This document shows positions 16,544 through 24,357 of a stretch of 64,000 nucleotides of DNA, piece after piece. The stretch is from Streptomyces hygroscopicus subsp. hygroscopicus (GTDB taxonomy: Bacteria > Actinomycetota > Actinomycetes > Streptomycetales > Streptomycetaceae): assembly GCF_030269125.1 (NCBI RefSeq), contig NZ_BSSM01000016.1, forward strand, positions 124,001 through 188,000. The letters are read 5' to 3'. The position numbers and the translations under genes were made by a program. The notes under the pieces are model-generated. The model ran no database searches. It had not been told where the DNA came from and worked only from the letters and a program-made list of their open reading frames with translations. The first letter of the stretch is position 1, and each line of letters starts with the position of its first letter.

Positions 16544-17128
16544 GTGTCGGTCAACCTGAGCAAGGGTCAGCGGATCAGCCTCGACAAGACGGACGGCGGC
16601 GCGCTGAACGCCGTGCGGATGGGCCTGGGCTGGCGGGCCGCACCGCGCAAGGGGTTCCTGGCCAGACTGGCCGGCACCCGGGAGATCGACCTCGACGCCT
16701 CCGCCCTGCTGTTCGCGGGCGGGCGACTCGCGGACGTCGTCTTCTTCCGCCATCTGGCGAGCGACGACGGTTCGGTACGGCACCTCGGTGACAACCTCGT
16801 CGGCGGCGCGGGCGCCGGGAGCGACGACGAGGTCATCCTGGTGGACCTGGCGCGCGTCCCCGGCCAGGTCGACCAGATCGTGTTCACCGTCAACTCCTTC
16901 ACGGGACAGACCTTCGGCGAGGTGCGGGACGCCTTCTGCCGCCTCGTCGACGAGCGGACCGGCGAGGAACTCGCCCGCTACACCCTCAGCGGCGGCGGCG
17001 CCTGCACGGCGCAGATCATGGCGAAGCTCCACCGCGCGGGCGCGGGCCGGCAGTTGCAGGCCCTCGGCGAACCGGCGTCGGGGCGCACCTTCCAGGACCT
17101 GCTGCCCGCGATCTCCGCCCATCTGTGA
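16544..17128 (+). CDS. TerD-family protein
   Basis: A 194-residue TerD/stress protein. The family pattern is complete: MSVNLSKGQRISL at the start, MGLGWRA, IDLDASALLF, SDDGSVRHLGDN, the calcium-binding region GSDDEVILVDLARVP, and IVFTVNSFTGQTF. TerD proteins bind Ca2+ and are linked to tellurite, oxidative and phage stress and, in Streptomyces, to growth and development. The start is GTG with AAGGGAG upstream. It diverges from the BlaI-like repressor and is followed 101 bases later by a second, longer TerD gene, so the two may be one stress response unit. Confidence 0.95.
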   Translation: MSVNLSKGQRISLDKTDGGALNAVRMGLGWRAAPRKGFLARLAGTREIDLDASALLFAGGRLADVVFFRHLASDDGSVRHLGDNLVGGAGAGSDDEVILVDLARVPGQVDQIVFTVNSFTGQTFGEVRDAFCRLVDERTGEELARYTLSGGGACTAQIMAKLHRAGAGRQLQALGEPASGRTFQDLLPAISAHL

Positions 17129-17229
17129 ACGGTCTTGATCCGATCATTGCGTGAACATGGAACCGGTGAGGGGCGGAACTCGTTGATCATCCTGGACGCG
17201 GTTTCCCGCGGTGGCCCTGGAGGACATGC

Positions 17230-18396
17230 ATGAGCGCGACCCTGGCCAAGGGCGGCAACGTGTCGCTGAGCAGACAGGCCCCGGGGCTGACCGCCGTGAC
17301 GGTCGGGCTGGGCTGGCAGGCCGGGAGCGGCTGCGAGCTGGACGCCGGCGCGTTGCTCTGCGACGGCTCCGGCTGGGTGCCGTCCGACGAGCACTTCGTC
17401 CGCCGCGACAACCCGCGCAGTCCCGACGGATCGGTCCGGCACTCCGGCCGGGGCGGACCCGTCGGCGGGGACGACCAGCGGATCCGGATCGACCTCACCC
17501 GGGTCCCGGCCGCCGTGGACAAGGTCGTCTTCCCGGTGTTCCCGAACGGGGCGGCGGGGCACGGCGACACCTTCGGACAGGTGCGGCAGGCCCGCATCCG
17601 CGTCCTCGACGAGGACGGCGACACCGAACTGGCCCGCTTCGAGCTGACCGGCGCGGCCCTCGGGAACGAGACGGCACTGGTCCTCGGCGAGCTGTACCGG
17701 CACGGCGCGGACTGGAAGTTCCGCGCGGTGGGCCAGGGTTACGCCTCGGGTCTCGCGGGCCTCGCGGGCGACTACGGGGTGACCGTGCCGCGGGAGACGG
17801 CGGGTGAACCGGCGCCGGGGCCCGAGGCCGCTCGGGGGCCGGGTCCGATGCCGGTGTCCGACCCGGCGCCCCGGAAGGCTCCGGGTCCGTACGCCGCCCC
17901 CGCACCGCCCGTCCCGCAGGCCGTGCCCGCACCGCCCGTCGCCCCCGCGTCCGCCGTGTCCCCGCCCTCCCCCGGGAGTTCCCCCATGACCTGTTTCTTC
18001 GACCCCGACCACGGCCCTGGCGTGGTGACCGTGACCTGGTCCCCGCAGTGGGGCGTGCCCCGCCCCGTCCAGACGTGCGGCGGCTGCGCCCAGCGGGTGC
18101 AGAGCACGGTGCCGCCCTTCTACACCCCGCCCCAGCAGGGTTACCCCCAGCCGGTACCGCAGGGTTACGCGCCGCAGGGCTACCCCCCTCAGGGTTATCC
18201 GCAGCAGGGATACGCCCAGCCGTACGACGACCGTCACCACGGCCACCACCACGGCCACGGAGAGCACGGCGGCCGCCGGTTCGGCGCGGGCGCGGTCATC
18301 GGCGCCGGTGCGGCCGGACTCGTCGGCGGCGCGCTGCTGAACGAGGCGTTCGACGACGACGAGCCGGACGTCGTCAACAACTTCTTCGAGGAGTGA
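17230..18396 (+). CDS. TerD protein fused to a Gln/Tyr-repeat, His-rich membrane-prone tail
   Basis: A 388-residue fusion. Residues 1 to about 185 form a TerD domain with SLSRQAPGLTAVTVGLGW and the Ca2+ motif GGDDQRIRIDLTRVP. A proline/alanine linker follows (about 190-250). Then comes a Cys-containing module from M253 (TCFFDPDHGPGVVTVTW ... TCGGCAQRV), repeats of QGYPQ/QGYAP (about 303-335), a histidine cluster DDRHHGHHHGHGEHGG, a glycine/alanine hydrophobic stretch (about 353-375) and an acidic end with DDDEPDVVNNFFEE. The hydrophobic stretch could insert in a membrane, and the histidines could bind metal; both are inference. The ATG has a GGAGG site. It is probably co-regulated with the TerD gene in front. 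Confidence 0.92.
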   Translation: MSATLAKGGNVSLSRQAPGLTAVTVGLGWQAGSGCELDAGALLCDGSGWVPSDEHFVRRDNPRSPDGSVRHSGRGGPVGGDDQRIRIDLTRVPAAVDKVVFPVFPNGAAGHGDTFGQVRQARIRVLDEDGDTELARFELTGAALGNETALVLGELYRHGADWKFRAVGQGYASGLAGLAGDYGVTVPRETAGEPAPGPEAARGPGPMPVSDPAPRKAPGPYAAPAPPVPQAVPAPPVAPASAVSPPSPGSSPMTCFFDPDHGPGVVTVTWSPQWGVPRPVQTCGGCAQRVQSTVPPFYTPPQQGYPQPVPQGYAPQGYPPQGYPQQGYAQPYDDRHHGHHHGHGEHGGRRFGAGAVIGAGAAGLVGGALLNEAFDDDEPDVVNNFFEE

Positions 18397-18526
18397 CGTC
18401 CGCCTCGCGCGGATGACTCGAACTCCCCGGTCCGGCGGCGGGTCCGGACCGCCGCCGCGACCGGACGCCTACACTGGGTCGGCGCATCTGCGTCGGCTGG
18501 GCTGAGGGCGGGGACGGGAGAAGGTC

Positions 18527-18889
18527 GTGACGGACATCGCCGGGGGCTACGACGATCCGCCCGCCGAGGTGCTGACCGAGGCCGCCGCCGCGTTCGGACT
18601 GCTCGCCTCCTCCGCCCGGCTCCATCTGATGTGGGCCCTGGCACAGGGTGAGAGCGATGTCACACACCTCGCCGACCGGGTGGGCGGCGCGCTGCCCGCG
18701 GTCAGCCAGCACCTGGCGAAGCTGAAGCTCGCCGGGCTCGTCCGCTCCCGCCGCGAGGGCCGGCGGCAGGTGTACTACATCGACGATCCGGACGTCGTGA
18801 CCCTGGTCCGCGTGATGGTCGGCCAGCTCACCGCCCGCGCCCGGCACACCGCCGCCCCCGTTCGCCGGCTGCACGGGATCGGCGGCTGA
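18527..18889 (+). CDS. ArsR-family transcriptional regulator
   Basis: A 120-residue winged-helix regulator with SSARLHLMWALAQGESDVTHLADRVGGALPAVSQHLAKLKLAGLVRSRREGRRQVYYI, the full ArsR helix-turn-helix and wing. The canonical metal-binding ELCVCD sequence in the DNA-binding helix is absent (DVTHLADRV instead) and the protein has no cysteine. If it senses a metal it must use His/Asp, such as residues in the C-terminal ARHTAAPVRRLHG. The start is GTG after GGGAGAAGG. It has no metal transporter beside it, so its target is unknown. It stands 131 bases behind the TerD fusion gene. Confidence 0.9.
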   Translation: MTDIAGGYDDPPAEVLTEAAAAFGLLASSARLHLMWALAQGESDVTHLADRVGGALPAVSQHLAKLKLAGLVRSRREGRRQVYYIDDPDVVTLVRVMVGQLTARARHTAAPVRRLHGIGG

Positions 18890-19077
18890 CCGTCACCGCT
18901 CCTTCCGGCCACCGGGCAGCCGGTCCGGGTAAGAACCCCCGCCTGTACGCTCCGCTCATAGACGGGGCGCGTAAACTCCGGCTGCCGTACCACCTCGCCC
19001 GGCCCGTGGGTGCGATGAGGTGCCTCACCTGTGAATCTCGTGTGCATCCCTGCTGTTCCGGGCCATTTGTTTGTTAG

Positions 19078-19095
19078 ATTGCGCAACTACGCAAT
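19078..19095. promoter_or_regulatory. ATTGCG-N6-CGCAAT dyad upstream of the LCP gene
   Basis: Arms ATTGCG (19078-19083) and CGCAAT (19090-19095) with a six-base centre lie 93 bases before the LCP start, in a local A/T-rich patch (ttgtttgttagatt). The patch has a possible -10 (TTAGAT) overlapping the left arm. It looks like an operator; no regulator is identified. The surrounding 18890-19188 gap holds no other feature. Confidence 0.55.
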
Positions 19096-19188
19096 CGAGG
19101 TGGGGCGGCACGGCACCGCCTCGTACACCACCGCGCACGCCCGGCCGCAGCGTCGACGGCCCGGCCCGACCGTTCAGGGGAGTGGGAG

Positions 19189-20919
19189 ATGAGCGACCCG
19201 TGGGACGGGCCGGCCGGCCAGGCCACACGCCGCCGCGACCGGCGGGTGCCCGGCCAGCGGGCGTCCGAGCCGGACGCCGCGCGTTCCGAGGCACCACGCG
19301 CTGACGAGGACCGCCCCCAGGGCGGCCGGGCCGCGGCCCGCGCGGCGGCCCGCTCCCGCGGGGGAAGACGTGCCCGCAGGGCCCGCCCGGCGCCGCGCGG
19401 CAAGCGCGTGCTGAAGACCGTCGCGATATCCCTGTCGACGCTCATCGTGGTCACCGCCGGCGCGGGCTGGTGGTTCTACGAGCACTTGAACGGCAACATC
19501 CACAGCCTCTCCCTCGACGGCAAGGGCGGCACCGAGAAGGCCGACGCCTTCGGCCGCACCCCGATCAACATCCTGGTGATGGGCTCGGACGGGCGCACCA
19601 GCGCGGCGGACTGCAAGCTCGGCGGCGGCTGTTCCCACACCGGCGTGCAGACCGGCAGCAACGCGGACGTGGAGATGGTGGTGCACATATCCGCCGACCG
19701 CTCCAACGCCACCGTGATGAGCATCCCGCGCGACACCATGACGCAGGTCCCGGCGTGCAAGAACACCGAGAACGGCCAGTCCACCGCGGGCTACTTCGGC
19801 CAGATCAACAGCGCCCTCCAGTACGGCCCCGCCTGCCAGGTGGCGACCGTCCACCAGCTCACCGGCATCCCCATCGACCACTTCGTCAAGCTCGACTTCT
19901 CCGGCGTGGTCAAGATGTCCGACGCGGTCGGCGGCGTCCCCGTGTGCGTCAGTGACAACGTCTACGACACCTACTCGCACCTGAAGCTGTCCAAGGGCAC
20001 GCACACCCTCAAGGGCGTCGCGGCCCTGGAGTTCGTGCGCTCCCGGCACGGTTTCGGCGACGGCAGCGACCTGGGTCGTACGATCTCCCAGCACATCTTC
20101 CTCAGCTCGATGATCCGCAAGTTCAAGAGCGCGGGCACGCTCACCGACCCCGGCGCGGTCTACGATCTCGCGGACGCCGCCACCAAGGCGCTCACCGTGG
20201 ACGACGGGCTCGGCACGGTGAAGAAACTGATCGCGCTCGCCTCGGACGTGAACAAGGTCCCCACCAAGCGGATGACCTTCACCACCATGCAGACGGCGGC
20301 CGACCCGTCCGACGACAACCGTGTGGTGGTGGGCCCCGGCGCCAAGACACTCTTCGCCACCATCGCCAACGACCAGTCCCTGACGACCGGGTCCGGCGGC
20401 AAGAGCGCGGCGGCCTCCGCCGCCAAGAAGGCCACCACGCCGAGCGTGCCCGCCGCGCAGATCGCCGTGACGGTCGAGAACGGCACCGCCGTCACCGGCC
20501 GCGCCTCCGCCATCGCCACCGCGCTCACCGACCAGGGCTTCGGCTCCGGTACGACCACCGCCAACGCGCCGAGCCCGGCGGCGACCACCACGCTGACCTA
20601 TGGCGACGGTCAGAAGGGCGCGGCCCAGACGGTCGCCAAGGCTCTCGGCCTGTCCGGCTCGCACCTCAAGCAGGGCACCGGCACCGGCCTGACCCTGGTC
20701 ATCGGTGGCGACTGGACCAGCGGCACCACCTTCCCCGGCGGCTCCACGGGCCCCGCCGACACCAAGACGGCGGTCTCCAACGCCCACGCCTCGACGGCCG
20801 ACCAGGCCAAGGCGTGCGCCAAGGTCAGCTCGTACAGGACGGTCACGCTCAACGGGGTGCCCATGACGCCGTCCGAGGCGTACGCGGAGGCCCGGAACAA
20901 GCCGGACTCCGACTCCTGA
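19189..20919 (+). CDS. LCP-family (LytR-CpsA-Psr) cell-wall glycopolymer ligase
   Basis: A 576-residue membrane-anchored protein. The cytoplasmic N-terminus (1-72) is disordered and arginine-rich, a single TM spans about 74-97, and the LCP domain (about 115-330) has INILVMGSDGR, SIPRDTMTQVP, FVKLDFSGVVKMSDAVGGV and ALEFVRSRHGFGDGSDLGR. The conserved arginines and aspartates that bind polyprenyl pyrophosphate are present. A LytR_C domain follows (about 425-505, AQIAVTVENGTAVTGRA). LCP enzymes transfer wall teichoic acid-like or capsular polymers from lipid carriers to peptidoglycan on the cell surface. The ATG follows GGGGAGTGGGAG. The gene appears monocistronic. Confidence 0.95.
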   Translation: MSDPWDGPAGQATRRRDRRVPGQRASEPDAARSEAPRADEDRPQGGRAAARAAARSRGGRRARRARPAPRGKRVLKTVAISLSTLIVVTAGAGWWFYEHLNGNIHSLSLDGKGGTEKADAFGRTPINILVMGSDGRTSAADCKLGGGCSHTGVQTGSNADVEMVVHISADRSNATVMSIPRDTMTQVPACKNTENGQSTAGYFGQINSALQYGPACQVATVHQLTGIPIDHFVKLDFSGVVKMSDAVGGVPVCVSDNVYDTYSHLKLSKGTHTLKGVAALEFVRSRHGFGDGSDLGRTISQHIFLSSMIRKFKSAGTLTDPGAVYDLADAATKALTVDDGLGTVKKLIALASDVNKVPTKRMTFTTMQTAADPSDDNRVVVGPGAKTLFATIANDQSLTTGSGGKSAAASAAKKATTPSVPAAQIAVTVENGTAVTGRASAIATALTDQGFGSGTTTANAPSPAATTTLTYGDGQKGAAQTVAKALGLSGSHLKQGTGTGLTLVIGGDWTSGTTFPGGSTGPADTKTAVSNAHASTADQAKACAKVSSYRTVTLNGVPMTPSEAYAEARNKPDSDS

Positions 20920-20931
20920 GCCCCGGTGCCG

Positions 20932-21801
20932 TCAGACGGGCCGCTGCGAGGCCGCCGCGTCGGGACGCAGGTCGGCGAGGGTGAGCGGATGCGCCGGCGG
21001 ATCGGGCAGCGCGATGCGGGAGGTGACGTCGAGACGGCCGCCCACGTGCAGCAGCTCGCCGGGTGCGAGCAGCCGCCAGCGCGGGTCCTCGTCCATGGGC
21101 TCGCTGGCCACGACGGCGGAGGAGAGGCCGGCCAGCGCCGCCGAGCGCACCCGCAGCCGCCCGTGCCGGCCGGTGTGGTCGAGATGGCGTGAGCCGTGAT
21201 GGCCGCCGGCCGGCCGCTCCAGGACGTACAGCTCGTGGGTGTCCGGGTAGCGCAGGGCCCACAGTTCGCCGGCCGTCACGAGGATGACGTTCAGCGCGAA
21301 CAGCGGCAGGTTCCCGGCGACCCACCGGGCCGCGGCCACGAGCCCCGCCGCCACGTCACCGCCGTGGGCCTCGGTCTCCCGGGTCACGAGGGCGAAGAAC
21401 CGCTCGGAGTCGGTGTCGCCACGGACCAGGGCGCGGTCCTCGCCCAGGTGGCGGTCGAGCAGGTCGAGTCCCTCGATCACCCCGTTGTGCGCCAGCAGGC
21501 GGCCCCGCTGCTCGAAGGGGTGGGTGTTGCGCACGTCCAGGCCGCCCGTCGAGGCGTACCGGATGTGCGCGAGGAAGGTGGCGGACTCCACGTCCCGGGC
21601 CTCCTCGGCGAAGGCGCGGTCCTCGTACGCGGCGATCGGCGCCTTGTGCACCTCGGGTGTGCCGTCGGCCCCGTAGTACCCGAGCCCGGTGCCGTCCGGC
21701 TCCCGGTGGCTCTGCGCGCTGAGGCTGTCGGGTGCCTCCAGCAGCCAGAAGGTGGCACGGGTGCGCCGGGGAGCGCTGGTCAGCCCGAACAAGCGGCACA
21801 C
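20932..21801 (-). CDS. Class II glutamine amidotransferase
   Basis: A 289-residue protein whose Met-Cys start exposes the nucleophile Cys2 after Met removal. Further family residues are seen in SHREPDGTGLGYYG, FLAHIRYASTGGLDVRNTHPF and LLAHNGVIEGLDLL plus GDTDSERFFALV. This is the YafJ/EgtC-like single-domain group that hydrolyses a gamma-glutamyl amide; no synthase domain or ergothioneine genes are adjacent, so the substrate is unknown. It converges with the LCP gene with a gap of 12 bases. A 239-base divergent region separates it from the lamin-tail gene. Confidence 0.92.
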   Translation of the reverse strand: MCRLFGLTSAPRRTRATFWLLEAPDSLSAQSHREPDGTGLGYYGADGTPEVHKAPIAAYEDRAFAEEARDVESATFLAHIRYASTGGLDVRNTHPFEQRGRLLAHNGVIEGLDLLDRHLGEDRALVRGDTDSERFFALVTRETEAHGGDVAAGLVAAARWVAGNLPLFALNVILVTAGELWALRYPDTHELYVLERPAGGHHGSRHLDHTGRHGRLRVRSAALAGLSSAVVASEPMDEDPRWRLLAPGELLHVGGRLDVTSRIALPDPPAHPLTLADLRPDAAASQRPV

Positions 21802-22040
21802 GGGGTCCTCCGCACAGACGGCACCTCCGAACAGAAGGTCAATCCGTTCATACCCCAGGCAAAAGGAAGATACCGGCAGGAGGGGGTGAGAGTCATGGGA
21901 ACCTGAAGGAACCGCAACGCGTCCCGTTTTCCGCTCGGAATCCCCCCGAAGCCCTGCACAGGCCCTGCACAGTGTGGGGGTGCGGTCACCCGGCCGTCAC
22001 CAGCACCACGCACAGCACCACGCGCACAAGGGGGACCTCT

Positions 22041-22535
22041 GTGTCCGTTTCCGTTCTCACGACCGTTCGCCGCCTGACCGCCGCCACCGCCGTCGCGGCC
22101 GCCGTCGTCGGTGCCGCGCTGCCCGCCGCGGCCGCCGGCCGGCACTCGGGCCGCTCGCACGGTGTGGTGTACATCAGCGATGTGCGCCACGGCGCCACGG
22201 GCCGGGGCGCCCGGTCCGACGGCGCGCTGGACCAGCAGTGGGTGGCCGTGACCAACGAGTCGCGCCGGGCGGTGAACCTGAACGGCTGGACGCTGTCGGA
22301 CGCCGCCGGACACACCTTCACGTTCCGCCACTACTCCCTCGGCGCCCGCGCCACGGTCCGTGTCCACACCGGAGTCGGCCACGACACCGGGTCCGACCTG
22401 TTCCAGGACCGCCGCTCCCAGGTCTGGGACAAGTCGGACACCGCCAAGCTGCGTGACGACCGTGGCCGCCTCGTCGACCAGGTCTCCTGGAACCGGCACC
22501 GCACCACGACCCGCACGGGCGGCCACCGTCACTGA
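22041..22535 (+). CDS. Secreted lamin-tail-domain protein
   Basis: A 164-residue exported protein. Residues 1-30 form a signal peptide (TTVRRLTAATAVAAAVVGAALPAAAAG) with an AAA-type cleavage site. The rest is one lamin-tail (LTD) beta-sandwich: VVYISDVRHG, QQWVAVTNESRRAVNLNGWTLSDAAGHTFTF, then LRDDRGRLVDQVSW. LTD domains in bacteria are extracellular adhesion or nuclease-accessory modules; no catalytic partner domain is present. The GTG at 22041 follows AAGGGGGACC and leads straight into the signal sequence, while the upstream open frame is not protein-like. It converges with the TIGR01777 gene. Confidence 0.88.
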   Translation: MSVSVLTTVRRLTAATAVAAAVVGAALPAAAAGRHSGRSHGVVYISDVRHGATGRGARSDGALDQQWVAVTNESRRAVNLNGWTLSDAAGHTFTFRHYSLGARATVRVHTGVGHDTGSDLFQDRRSQVWDKSDTAKLRDDRGRLVDQVSWNRHRTTTRTGGHRH

Positions 22536-22640
22536 TCCCGGTCCCGACCGGCCGAGGTGGACGGTGCGGGCGGCGCGCGGACCCTCCGGGGCGGGGCGTC
22601 GCCCGCTCGGTGTGACGGCGGGTCCTCGCGTGACGGCCGG

Positions 22641-23534
22641 TCAGAGCATGGACTCCAGCGCCTGCTCGAAGGTCGGATGGCGGAAGGTGAAGCCCGCCTT
22701 CAACAGGGCCGTCGGGACGACGCGCGCACTGCACGTGATGCTCGTCGCGAACTCGCCGAGTGCCGCGCGGAGGGCGAAGGAGGGGACCGGGGCGAGGGCC
22801 GGGCGGTGCAGGAAGCGGCCCAGAGCCCGGGTGACCTCACGGTTCGTCGGCGGCTCGGGAGCCGTGAAGTTGACGGGACCCGACAGGGCGTCGGTGTCGA
22901 GGGCGAAGCGCAGAGCCGCGATGTGGTCGGTCAGGGAGATGAACGGCCAGTACTGGTCCCCGGACCCGAGCCGCCCGCCGAGGCCCAGCCGGAACAACGG
23001 CAGCATCTTCCCGAAGGCTCCGCCCTCGCCCGCGACCACCAGCCCGGTCCGCGGATGCACCACGCGGATTCCGGCCTCCCGCGCCGGTCCTGCCGCGGCC
23101 TCCCACGCGACACAGACGGACGCCAGGAAATCGCTCCCGGCCGGCGCGCTCTCGTCCACGATCCGGCTGCCGGTGTCCCCGTAGTACCCGGTCGCGGATG
23201 CCGACACCAGCACTCGCGGCGGAACGGCCGCGCCGGCGCACGCCCGCGCGATGGTCTGGGTGCCGCACACCCGGCTGTCCCGGATCTCCCGCTTGTACGA
23301 GGCGGTCCACCGCCTGTCCCCGACCCCGGCTCCCGCCAGGTGCACCACCGCCTCCGCCCCCGCCAGCGCGACCTCACCCCCGGCCGGATCCCAGCGTGCC
23401 ACCTCGCTGCCGTCGCGCGGACCGGCGGCCGGGGCACCGCGGACCAGCCGGACGACCTGGTGCCCGTCGTCCAGGAGCGAGCGGACGAGGGCGGAACCGA
23501 TGAGTCCGTTGGACCCGGTGATCGCGACGCGCAT
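22641..23534 (-). CDS. TIGR01777-family NAD(P)-binding epimerase-like protein
   Basis: A 297-residue extended SDR. The N-terminal MRVAITGSNGLIGSALVRSLLDDGHQV binds the dinucleotide. Family-specific strings are VVHLAGAGVGDRRWTASYKREIRDSRV, SASATGYYGDTG, FPRTGLVV-like VVHPRTGLVVAGEGGAFGKMLPLFRLGLGGRLG and GPVNFTAPEPPTNREVTRALG, and the end carries the DUF1731-like tail HPTFEQALESML. The reaction is not established for this family. It has its own start and lies 98 bases downstream of the GntR gene, same strand. Confidence 0.93.
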   Translation of the reverse strand: MRVAITGSNGLIGSALVRSLLDDGHQVVRLVRGAPAAGPRDGSEVARWDPAGGEVALAGAEAVVHLAGAGVGDRRWTASYKREIRDSRVCGTQTIARACAGAAVPPRVLVSASATGYYGDTGSRIVDESAPAGSDFLASVCVAWEAAAGPAREAGIRVVHPRTGLVVAGEGGAFGKMLPLFRLGLGGRLGSGDQYWPFISLTDHIAALRFALDTDALSGPVNFTAPEPPTNREVTRALGRFLHRPALAPVPSFALRAALGEFATSITCSARVVPTALLKAGFTFRHPTFEQALESML

Positions 23535-23632
23535 GGCGTCCTCCAGGGGCGGTGGTGATGAGAGTGCGCTGATGTCTCTCCCGATTCAAGCCTGAAACGG
23601 ACCGGTTTGCGCCGCGCCCCTCCGGACCGTGC

Positions 23633-24316
23633 TCAGGCGTCGGCGACCGCCCAGGCCGAGCATCCCGCCGTGTACGAGCCGGCCTCGCGCGCGGCCCGCT
23701 CGGCGTCGCGGGCGCGGATCGCCTCCACGAGCCCCGCGTGATCCTGGTACCGCTCGGGCGACAACTCGTCGCGGAAGTGGTCGAGCAGCGACTCGCGGAT
23801 CACCTCGCCCAGGTCCGCGTGCAGTCCGATCAGCACCACGTTGTGGGAGGCGGCGACGACGGCCAGGTGGAAGGCGGCGTCGGCGTCCACGAAGACGATC
23901 CGGTCACCGGACGACCACGCCCGCTCCCGCTGGGCGAGCGCGGCGTCGAGCCGGCGCAGGTCGTCCGCGGTGTGCCTGACGGCGGCCAGGCGTGCCGCCC
24001 GTGTCTCCAGGGCGCCGCGCACCTCGCTCACGTCGTCGGCGGGGGCCTCGGCGAAGCGGGCCCGCATCACCCCGGCCAACTCGCTGGTCGCCCGCACGTA
24101 GGTGCCCGAGCCGTGCCGGGTCTCCAGCAGCCCGGTGTGGGCGAGGGCCCGCACGGCCTCCCGGACGGTGTTGCGCGCCACTCCGAGTCGCTCGACCAGC
24201 TCCGGCTCACTGGGAATCCGCGTACCCACCGGCCACACACCGGAGGTGACCTGGCGCCGCAGCCGGTCGATCACCTGGTCGGACAGCACTTCGCGACGGA
24301 CACGCTCCAGACTCAT
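23633..24316 (-). CDS. GntR/FadR-type transcriptional regulator
   Basis: A 227-residue FCD-domain regulator. The N-terminal winged helix (about 8-75) has LRRQVTSGVWPVGTRIPSEPELVERLGVARNTVREAVRALAHTGLLETRHGSGTYV. The C-terminal FCD helices (about 90-220) carry the metal-ligand histidines in FVDADAAFHLAVVAASHN and the late H in YQDHAGLVEAIRARD. Such proteins respond to small organic acids or metabolites. It diverges from an MFS transporter with only 41 bases between, so it very likely controls that gene. The start is probably leaderless, see the promoter entry. Confidence 0.93.
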   Translation of the reverse strand: MSLERVRREVLSDQVIDRLRRQVTSGVWPVGTRIPSEPELVERLGVARNTVREAVRALAHTGLLETRHGSGTYVRATSELAGVMRARFAEAPADDVSEVRGALETRAARLAAVRHTADDLRRLDAALAQRERAWSSGDRIVFVDADAAFHLAVVAASHNVVLIGLHADLGEVIRESLLDHFRDELSPERYQDHAGLVEAIRARDAERAAREAGSYTAGCSAWAVADA

Positions 24317-24322
24317 CCTCTG

Positions 24323-24328
24323 ATTCTA
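24323..24328 (-). promoter_or_regulatory. -10 element for a leaderless GntR transcript
   Basis: On the minus strand TAGAAT lies six bases before the GntR start codon, with a -35-like TGACCC about 19 bases further upstream. Transcription would then begin at or next to the ATG, giving a leaderless mRNA, which is common in Streptomyces. The element sits in the 41-base divergent region, where repressor binding would block both genes. Confidence 0.5.
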
Positions 24329-24357
24329 CGAGGGGCCATTGGACGTCGGGTCATCCC

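Noticed and set aside
22041..22535. Longer form of the lamin-tail protein starting at 21732
   Set aside because: The extension is not hydrophobic or conserved in type, and the GTG at 22041 has a good ribosome site followed directly by the signal peptide.
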